Assembly (NCBI GenBank): GCA_945910005.1 | Contig: OX246738.1 | Coordinates: 29,281,697-29,345,696 of the forward strand | Origin: Isoperla grammatica | Taxonomy: Eukaryota; Arthropoda; Insecta; Plecoptera; Perlodidae | Length of the DNA stretch: 64,000 bases | Direction: 5' to 3' | Shown here: one piece after another, positions 48,801-59,200 of the stretch | Position numbering within the stretch: position 1 is the first letter of the stretch | How the letters are laid out: every line of letters starts with the position of its first letter | Position numbers and translations under genes: made by a program | The notes under the pieces: generated by a model | Databases searched by the model: none | What the model was told of the DNA's origin: nothing | The model's input: only the letters and a program-made list of their open reading frames with translations

Positions 48801-51800
48801 AGGATTTTAAAGTTATGAATAAATTTACCGTGGAAATTTAAATACATAATCCTTGACAGTTTCATGTTGACGGAGGGTAAGCTTGTATAAAACACTCCGT
48901 CAGGGGTGGGAATCGACTCTTCGTATCAGAGTTGCGTGTTTAGTACTATCACTGTCACTCTATGTGTAACACTGCATATCAAGGGTGTACGGATGCACCG
49001 GACGAATGTAACTTCATACATCACTATAATACAATACAATATCTGTTTGCTCATTTGAAGGATTTTAAGGTAATTTTTATGATTTTTTTTAGAACGACTT
49101 TTCAGCTATGTCTAGTTACTTACCTTTGTGTACTTTCCAATAACAACAGCTAGACAATGTATCAGATATCACATTATTTGCTGTGTTCAACACAAAAATT
49201 TTGAAATTCGTGAGAATTAGATAGTAGGTTCGCGTCTTTAAACTACTGCCATATCACAATATTGGGATTATGCGGCGCTAGATTCTTATCAAGACATACC
49301 ATTACCAATCTTTTCAACAAAACGATGCAAAATGATTATGATTGGATAAAAATAAGAAGATTTCTAATTTATCACGTTTGCTCCAAATGCTTTGAATATT
49401 TTTTGAATCCCAAAATGTTGATACTGAATGCCATTTTAAATAAAAACAAAAACTCACTGCTTATGATTTTTGAGCTATGGTGTTGATTTTGCTTTGTGAG
49501 AGCAAATACGCATTGTCCTGAAGCATTGTAGGGTAAAAAAACAACTTCACGAGTCAGACAATCATTACCGTACATTGCGGATTGCGGTAGCCCCAAGCTG
49601 GCCTAAATTAATGTTCTTATTTATGACTTGATTCATAATAACGAGAAAGTAATTAAATCAGGATTTGATTTATTAAGAAAACCGTGTGAAATACGGTAAT
49701 TGTTACGGTTGTTATTCGAGATTTGTAATAATTATTTATTTTTCCCCAAAAAATACTTTTATAGGCGTTCAAATTTTGCTAATATTGATTACAATGCAAT
49801 CACATTTTCATTTGTAGTTTTCTCAAGCGAGTTTTCTCAAGCGATATTATTGCGAGTACCTACCCCTCGACCTAATGAAATCACAAGCACTGGATGAAGT
49901 TGGAGAAGTCCGTCAAATCTTTTCACTTGGAGGGAAGTTCTCTGTAACAGTATTACAGGAGAGGGAGAGAGAGAAAGACCCACTCGTTCCCAGTCACTTA
50001 CTGCAATGAAACAATAATATACAGCTGAAGTCATTACGCAATATAAGCCCACCGAGCCAAGGGGCTGGAGTTATTTACTCCATTACACAAGACAAGCTAA
50101 GTGGACAACTGTGTCCCTAGGTCTGTGTTTGTGTTCACTTCGAAAAGAGAGTTACCCTCCATTTTTCCACTTCTCCCTACGTTTTGCTTGTTCACTTTGT
50201 CAAACGGACAAGGTACGATTTCGTAAATAAATCAACTGTTACTTTTAAATTATTTAGTTTACCTGAGTTACCAATCTTTGCTTACAGTACCTTATAGTAG
50301 ATTATATATTATTATACATATATTATATATCAATAATATCATATTATATAGGATATTATACACGTACATTAGTTAACAATGGAAATTCATTGACGTCCTA
50401 CAATTCAAAATTTTTACTTCCATGTAAATTTTAAAAACGAAATCAGCCTCAACTGGTAATTGAACCCAGGTCTCATACTTTCCAGGCCGGTCACTCAACA
50501 AGAAAGCCACAAGGGCTGACAATTTAACAATTTGCTTTATAACATTTAATGGTGCGTGTTGAAGAGTATCAGTACAGTCGTTCCACAGCAACTTTGGTGC
50601 TGGGGACGTCACAGATGAGTGAGGCTTGGCCAACCAAATGTGAGTATTGGTGAAAGCCGCGCGCTGATTGGCTCCGACACGCCCACCTGTGACGTCCCCA
50701 TCACCAAGGTGCTGTGGAGTGACTTTAGACGTAGCTTTACGTGTCTTCCTCTCCTCTCTTTTATTGACTTCTTTTCCCCTCCTGGATTGCAAGCCTGCCT
50801 TCCTTCCAGCGTTTATGCGTTTCAAGAAAACTTTTCCGGGAAACCCACTTTCTGAGGAGAACTTTCTACGAAAAGCTTCCAAGGGAGAATTCTCGTAATA
50901 CAATCATAAGAGGCTACCGCTAACAATAACATGCAATAAGGTCAACAACATTATATGCACACGAGTTCTCTTTGTTTTACAGCCTATACTTGTTTCCTCA
51001 ATTATTCTGTTTATTACCGTTTTACTTCATTTCGCATCCAATATTGAATATATATATTTCCTACATCCCCCCCCCCCCCCACCCTCCATCGTTTCTCATT
51101 GGTTTGATTATTATATGCACTTTCTTTCATGGCATTAGAGCATTACACATGCTATAGAAAAGATAATTCAAAATATGGAATCGTTGTATATTACCAATGG
51201 TAACGTTTCAACTGGGCTTCGACCAACTGTGCTCCGATTCATCTGGGCTACGGTTTCAACTATGCTGCGATGCAACTCGGCTATGATTATTCTTTGACAG
51301 TTCCCAACTGAGTAACAGTTAAAACTGAGCATCACTCCCAACGTACTCGTAGCCCAGTTGAACCGTAGCTCAGTTTGAACTAAAGCGTAGATGGGAATGC
51401 ACTGTTAAATTGTAGCCCAGTTGAATCGTAGCCCCTGCAGTTTAACCGTAACTCAGTTGGAACCGTATCCCAGTTGGGAAATGTCAAAGAATAATGGTGG
51501 CCGAGTTGAATAGCCCAGTTGGTCGTAGCCACTTTGTACGTACCCTATTGCAAACCACTCATGTGTTTTTCTTTGGTGTTTATTTTTTAGCACACACTAG
51601 AGCAGTGAATTTTCGCTCAGTTACATTTTGATACAAGTTCACAGGCCCTAGTGATAAACAAGGTAAAAGTGGGAGCGTGTTGCCGTTGGATATGTGGCTA
51701 ATGGGGTGGCGAATGAGGTTTGAACCTGGTGAGAGTTTTTTGAATGAATGAATTTTTCAAATTTCAACTCTTATCGTCAGTATCACAAGTCATCTCGGAA

Positions 51801-54800
51801 ACTTTCGGGCATCAGTCGAAGAGTACATGGCATGATGTCATTGACTAACATATCAAATTAGGCCCCTATATCATGTTATCAATGTTGGAATAGAAACACA
51901 TAATTAATTCTTCCTGTCTGACAGTACAAAACAAATATAGGCATATATAACTTAGCAAATGTGCCGCATACTATACGTTCCATTTCAAGACAGCTCATGT
52001 TGAAAACCCAATTATCTCTACAATCTCAATCTTCATCGGAGGTTAATTCCCCAATCCTAACATCTATCTAATCTCGCAAATCTTTGTACATGTCCCTCTG
52101 CATTGTCCACATAATGTATTATACTCTGCATATTCAGAAACTATTTGTAATGCATCTGCTCATCTTTTCAATGTACTGAGAAATTCTTTGTGATAACACA
52201 AAAGTTTCTTCTGTTCTTGACGTCAACTATATTGTTTGTGTTTCAGGGCGACTTGAACCAGCAGGGGAAGAGGGCAGTTTTCCTCACTGTGCATGACCTA
52301 GGATGTAACCGTGAGTATTATATACCCTTCTCCCTCGCACTGACATCGATCCTCGAGCATGGAATAGGCCATTTGATACACCTGAATCGATAGCAGAAGC
52401 ATCTCGCACTCTCTCCCCATGGCCGGTCGCTTCCGGTCGACGTACTTCGTCCCTGCGTGAACGGTGAAGTCCACCCATGCCCTTGAACATAGTGCCAACT
52501 GGCCGACCGGAGGAAGTAAACACAAGTGACAGTAAATGCACTGTTCATAATTTTAGGCGTCAATGCCGTCCGTACTGGCTAACACTACAGATAAGATAAT
52601 TAATTAATTTACTACGCCAAGTTATCTTTGCGCAAATCTTACTTGGATGTATGTAAATAAAAAAAAATCAATTAAAGCTAATTAAAAAAAGTTTATAAAC
52701 ATCGCAGGTCTTAGTCATAGTTGGCTCGAATCCCACATAACTGACTGACTGACTTATCTGTTCACATCTAACATCCACTGACTGACCTCTCATCCTCTCG
52801 AAATAGAGTCGGTGGGATTCTGGGTGCATTCATGCGTCCAATGCAGAAGTTCCAGGAGGTCCACGGTTTGATTTTCGGTTCGTGATGGGTAAACAATAAA
52901 TCAATTTGTTTGGGTGCCATAATATTGCCCAATAAAACTATCGCACTTATTTTTGTAGGTTGATAATTTGTAGATGTACCTACTAATATTTTACGGATTC
53001 CACCTGTACGAAAGGGTTTTGCGTTAGTACTAACGGTAATCCACGGTCTTAAGTTTCGTAATTGAGAGTCTATTAATAGGTTTATAAACCCTTTGCGATA
53101 AGCGCTGCATGTAATTGTCTACCCCCTCCCACCCTTCGGTCGTATTTATGTGGTTGCTTGCCTACATAATCGTCGTGACTACCGGATGCTCATGGGCGGT
53201 GCGGGGCGGTGAGGTTATTACCGCACAAGTATTATCACTGAGCCGAGTTGTTGAGGCGAGTAGCCCACCCCTCACATGCAAGTGTACACGCAGCATGCAA
53301 GACGCTGTTCTCGAAAATATACGTTTCTCTCAACTCACAAGCTCCTGTAAAACAAAACTAATGAACAAATGTATAAGTTATGTATTGCGTGTGAATGGAA
53401 TCCGTCAACTTCAATAATATTCTAAATTGCCGGACTTTTAGCCAGCCTAACTATTTACTTCTGCTCACAAAGCACCAGTTAAAAATCTTACCACCAATGA
53501 TTTTAAAATGTTTATTTTCGTACAGAGTTTTTATAGTACGGCCAAATAAGCTAAAACCTCTGTTCTGTAATTTAACTCGTGGCTTCTTTGTTGTTTTAAT
53601 GTGACCCCCCCCCCCCCCCCCGCTCTGCCGCAGGCCGCCGTGTTCCGTCGTCGGCCTTAATTGGGTACGGGTCTCGGAGAAAGCCAATTAAACAATTACC
53701 GTCCCTAATTTAACAACTCCTCATATTCTCAAAATACCTACAAAACAAACAGCACAACAAACATGCAATTATTGGCATTTACGTAACCTAGAAAATGAGA
53801 GTAATAAAATATTACTAATTTATATTATGCATTCTGTTGAGTGGCGATGGTTCGCTGTAAGGATTTTAAACGTAGTTAGTCGACATAAATCAGCCTTGGC
53901 TTACGGGGTTGTGCGTGACTTAGCCAGCTAAGATAAGATGAACGTTTAATAATAGTTCAGTGGGAGATAAGGAGGGAATTACTACCACGAGGTGCAGCAA
54001 TGCAAAACTGATCTTAAAACCACACGAAATAAACGTTTAAAAAAATCATACCTAATAAGAACGTTATCATCCTGGATAAAGTAAAATGATATGGCTTCGT
54101 AAAATATCAATTTTGTAAGGAAAAGTTGTATTTTTTTTTGTGCAAAGTAGGGTTGTGTTTTGTGTGCTCATTAAGGGAGTACGTAATATACCCGAAGAAA
54201 AACAGCTGGCACATCCTCAGATACTTTCTTCATAAAGCTGTGGTGGTGGAGAAGGGGGGGGGGGGAGGAGGCGAGGGAACGCAACGGCTTTTTCTTTTTG
54301 ATAATTTGCTCAAGTAAAGTACCGAAATTAAAGTTTAATCCCCTCTCTTTTGATTTCGTTTTAACAGTACGGTATAGTTTCCAACCGTTTTGCCTTTGCG
54401 GACCAATTCTAAATCTAAAATTCTTCGAGGGAGCCCCTGCCCAAAACTAAAATATATGCAGGTATGGGATGTTCAGTTTTGTTTCGGTGTGTTTCAGTTT
54501 AGTCAAGTTTATAAACCATTTTGATAATTAAATTTATAAACATTTTAACAAATTACGTGGATCATACTTCATACTCGTCATTATACTTAGTTTCTTTGTG
54601 TTTCAGATACATCTTTTCACGACTTTGTCGAGCGTTCTTGCATGAGTGAGATCAAGGAGAGATCTGTGTTCATTCACATCGACGCTCCTGGCCACGAGGA
54701 CAATGCGCCCAACTTACCCGACAGGCAAGCACACGCACACGCACACGCACACGCACACGCACACGCACACGCACACGCACACGCATACGCACACGCACAC

Positions 54801-56205
54801 GCACACGCACACGCACACGCACACGCACACGCACACGCACACGCACACGCACACGCACACGCACACGCACACGCACACGCACACGCACACGCACACGCAC
54901 ACGCACACGCACACGCACACGCACACGCACACGCACACGCACACGCACACGCACACGCACACGCACACGCACACGCACACGCACACGCACACGCACACGC
55001 ACACGCACACGCACACGCACACGCACACGCACACGCACACGCACACGCACACGCACACGCACACGCACACGCACACGCACACGCACACGCACACGCACAC
55101 GCACACGCACACGCACACGCACACGCACACGCACACGCACACGCACACGCACACGCACACGCACACGCACACGCACACGCACACGCACACGCACACGCAC
55201 ACGCACACGCACACGCACACGCACACGCACACGCACACGCACACGCACACGCACACGCACACGCACACGCACACGCACACGCACATGCACATGCACACGA
55301 CATAACACAGACATGTATCAGCTTTGAATGCGTTCTAGCTATGTAGATACTCAGAGATACTTCAGATACTTTTGGAAAACATATAATAATAATATAAATT
55401 TATAAATAAATTTGGGGTTATAAATTTGAGTTTTATGAAGAGTTCCCAATACTCCAAAATTGATTGAAAATCAGGATACAATTTTTGTTTTAATTCTAAA
55501 ATTTCCCATGGTTGGTCCAACTTCCAGCTATCTAGTTTCAGATACTTTTGGAAAACATATAATAATAAAATAAATTTGGGATAGTAAATTTGAGTTTTAT
55601 GAAGAGTTCCCAATATTCCAAAATTTATTGAAAATTAGGATACAATTTTTGTTTTAATTCTAAAAATTCCCATTTTAATGGTATCTGTTTAAACAATGTC
55701 TGGAGGAGCGAATACTAACGTGTGTTTTGATTGGTCAATGCAGCTTCCAGTACCCGACCCTGCAGACTCTGGGCGAGGGCCTGGTCACCGTGCTGGACTT
55801 CCTGCACGTCAAGTACGTCATCGGGTTGGGGGAGGGGGCGGGCGCGAACGTCCTCGCACGCTTCGGCCTGGCCAATCCTACACGAATCCTCGGACTGATC
55901 CTCATAAACTGCACCGGAAGTGCGACCTCTGTCCTTGACAGCTTCAAGAGCAAGGTACGCCCACCGTCATCGTCTCGATTAGCGACTTGTCATAAGTTGC
56001 ACGTACGTTACATATTTGTGCGTGGCGGCCACATTTGTGATCAAGCTTTGACGTTGTCATGGAGAAACAACTGACGGCTGCTGTGGTAGAACACAAAAAT
56101 TAATAGTTCTTAAAAATCCAGCCTGTTTTTTTTTTTTTTTAAGTGAGCGAAGCGAGCGTTTCCACTTGACTCTTATGGCACTTCGTTCTGTTTTTTTGTT
56201 TGTTT

Positions 56206-56251
<46 letters not shown>

Positions 56252-59200
56252 CCGTCGATAGCGGTCGAACGGAAAGTCAGATCAACTTGAAATTTGGACC
56301 ATCCACAAGCCTCGATGTGGATTGAAAGTGTATAGTTTTGAGGCAAAATCGTTCGAAAAGTTAATAAGTTACACCATAGTTACTGCAAAATATTTTTCTG
56401 AAACAAAATGGCGGCAAAATGTGCGAAAGCCATATTTTTTAAAACTTTTTTCCGGTCACGAATATGTTCATTTTATGGCGATACGATAAATATTGGCAAA
56501 GTTACACAAAAGTTACTCGAAAATATATTTTTGAAACACAGTTACGGCAAAATGTGAGGTGGCTATCTGATAGTAAATTTTTGTCCGGTTACGAATATAC
56601 TAATGTAAACGCGATCCGATACGTATAAGGGGCAGAAATTACATTTCTATTGCTGTCAATAACTGTTAGTAACGGTGGCGGACCGCGGCGAAAACATGAC
56701 AGCGAAAATTCTTAGCAACGCACATTGCACTGCATCCAACAATGTCGGGAAGTATAATAGCTATGGAAATTAGAAACATTTTTTAATGCGCATTCTTGAA
56801 TGGTTGTTAATTGTTGTTTGTATTAGCATTGAAATCTTTTCGCCAGAAAGTTCGTAGATATTGACGCGCTCGCTTATCAACGCGTCAAACTGAGCGTTTT
56901 CCTAGTTATATAAAATGGGTATATTTGGTAATTTTTATTTTTGTATAACATGTTTCCTTTTACAATTCTAAATTAGGATAAATAATTATATTTAAATAGT
57001 ATTTGCCAATGATCTACGATTAGTCCTTCTCAATTGTGTCGCAATCATGGCCGCTGTGACGTCACGTGGGAACTATGAGTTGTTGTCTATCAGAGGGAGC
57101 GCGGAACAGCACCCAAACGGATTAGAACATTGTCGAGGCTTGCAACATCGCCAAGTGGGGCGTTTCTTGCCGCGTCAGCGTCAGAGTCGTGGGGATTTAG
57201 GTTGGTTTGTTATCATTATTAACATTGCTCTCCGGAGGTACGCCATATTGGTCATTCATCGAGAAACCTTCTGGGTGGAAATAGGGACAGCCCATAATTA
57301 ACCCTGGTCTAATGTTTTTGGTTTGGCAGCGGTCGGTCAAGTTTATTAGGCAAACATTATGCTTCTGTTTTTTTTGGGCGCTAATCCTGTCAGATTTTGA
57401 GAATAGTATTTTGTGTGAGGTTTATCGGATTGTGGCATAGCCATAATATAGAACAGTTGTTCCTCAACAACCTTGTGAATGCTGTCAATGCTGGCGTCAT
57501 AGATGAGTGAGGGTTGACCAACCAAATGTTAGTATTTAAAAAAAAAAAACGGTGATTGACTCCGATCTCACTGGTCTATGACGTTGGCACTCACAGGGTT
57601 GCTGTAGATCCACGTTAATATCAATTCTTAAAACAAAAACCTCCCAAAATATCCATATGGAATTGAAATTTTTAATATAATACAAATTAGTATTATAATG
57701 CAAATTAATATATTTTAAAATCTATCTAAATAGTTGGAAATATCACTTTAATTCAACCACTCCAATAAAACATTTTCCAGTCAAGAATAAAGTAGACGGA
57801 AATCTTCCACACGTGACCCCCCCTCCCCTTTACTTATCTTTATATAAGAAATATAAAACAATGAGTGTTTTTGGATACAATAGGAGCGCCTTGCACGAGA
57901 AAAATTAATTTTCCTTCTCAACCCGGCCCCTCCACCAAACAGTTCAGAAGGGGGTATTTATGTATTTATTTATTTACTCTCTTATTTAATGTATATTGTA
58001 CCCAGATATAAAATTGATTTACAAAGGAGGATAGTGAAATATATATCTAAACAATTTATAATCGAAAAGTAATAAAATAGCATAGCTTTACAATAAAATG
58101 TCTACGTAATATGTGTTAACAAAAGAATAACGACTTAAAAGGAAACACAATAATTTGGTTGCTTCAAATGCTGTGTTTTGTGATTCACAGTTTGTCAACT
58201 GGAAAGGCAGTGAGATGGTGAGCCAGAAAGCCGAAGATTACCTGATCTTCCACAAATTTGGTCATGTAAGTTTCCACTTTATTTAAAAATGTTTGTACTA
58301 TCCTCCCCTGTAAAGTAACAATGAATGCATCGGCCGTTGTCACATATACTGCGTGCTGTAAAACGTTGCATCTTGAATACCGTTGCTTCTGCTGTCTATC
58401 TGTGTTCTAAATCTGTCTATCTCAATGTCTGCATCGTCTGATTAATCTTGTTGTCTTCCGCTTACATGGTCTACTAATTCTTCAGATACTGTCACAGGTA
58501 ACCAAACTGAACCTTACGTATTATTGTTGTATTGCCCTACTTTCTTCACGTAATGCAAACTACCCGTTGTTACACTCACGTAGCTTGCTCTATAGCAGCC
58601 CTAACGTAACTAGTCTTATACCGACCTCAGGTCCTTATCTAATGCCTCTTTCACGCACGCTTTCTCAACTAAAATCAACAGATTCCTGGCGTTGCTTCAC
58701 CCATTCGTAAAGGCAGTTGTAAATTACACAAGCCTCATAGTCACGCCCACTGTTTTAGGAATTTACAGGTATCCAACCCAAACTCTCTCTCATTGGATCT
58801 GTTTCAAGTAGAGTAGATTTTTAAGTAGATGGTCAATTAAGTTGGTACTATACTGGACTCTGCTGTTACGCAAGCATGAGACTTCTTACGTTGGGGCAAC
58901 TTTAGTCTAGTTTCATAATTTTATTGAAACTTGAACTTCGATTGTATTTGATTGGTTGTGACACGATTCATCTTCTTTTCCATACAGCAACTTGTGAACG
59001 AGACAAACCCGGATAAGGAGAAGGTTATGCAGGAGTTCCAAGCAAGATTGAGAACAACCATCAACAGCAAAAACCTCAAGCAATATGTTAACGCTTTTCT
59101 CAAGTATGTCACACTTTGTTTTGCTCTATGATAAGTTCTTCAGTCAATATGTTGGTCGTGTAATGTGTGTTTGTACATTTTGTCTTTTGACTGTTAAAAC

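Larger units (their letters stand above)
46861..52246 (+). other. NDRG intron 2, about 5.4 kb
   Basis: It starts GTAAGC and ends GTGTTTCAG. It contains SINE and MITE pieces and the 51.2-kb fold-back. The stretches 46900-48130 and 48220-50430 show no recognisable feature beyond short chance ORFs. Confidence 0.8.
54725..55743 (+). other. NDRG intron 4 (GC-AG), about 1.0 kb
   Basis: It begins GCAAGC, ends CAATGCAG and is filled mainly by the hexamer tract and a two-copy duplication. Confidence 0.88.
55955..58190 (+). other. NDRG intron 5, about 2.2 kb
   Basis: It starts GTACGC and ends TGATTCACAG. It holds the inverted copy of the left-edge dispersed repeat, MITE copy 5 and a short GC-richer piece at 57045-57190 with TGACGTCACGTG (57057-57068). 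That piece has an ATG in good context but no recognisable product. Confidence 0.8.

Noticed and set aside
50373..50903. 176-codon minus-strand ORF
   Set aside because: It runs across MITE family F copy 4 and a tRNA-like SINE relic inside NDRG intron 2. No domain is visible, so it is repeat-derived.
54642..55346. ORFs of up to 234 codons made of Ala-His, Thr-His, Arg-Val, Cys-Ala or Cys-Val repeats
   Set aside because: They are frames through the (CACACG)n tract. Only the first codons of one belong to NDRG exon 4; the tract is intronic.
57047..57301. 84-codon ORF with ATG in good context in intron 5
   Set aside because: No recognisable domain, no splice or polyadenylation context, and it sits between two repeats.
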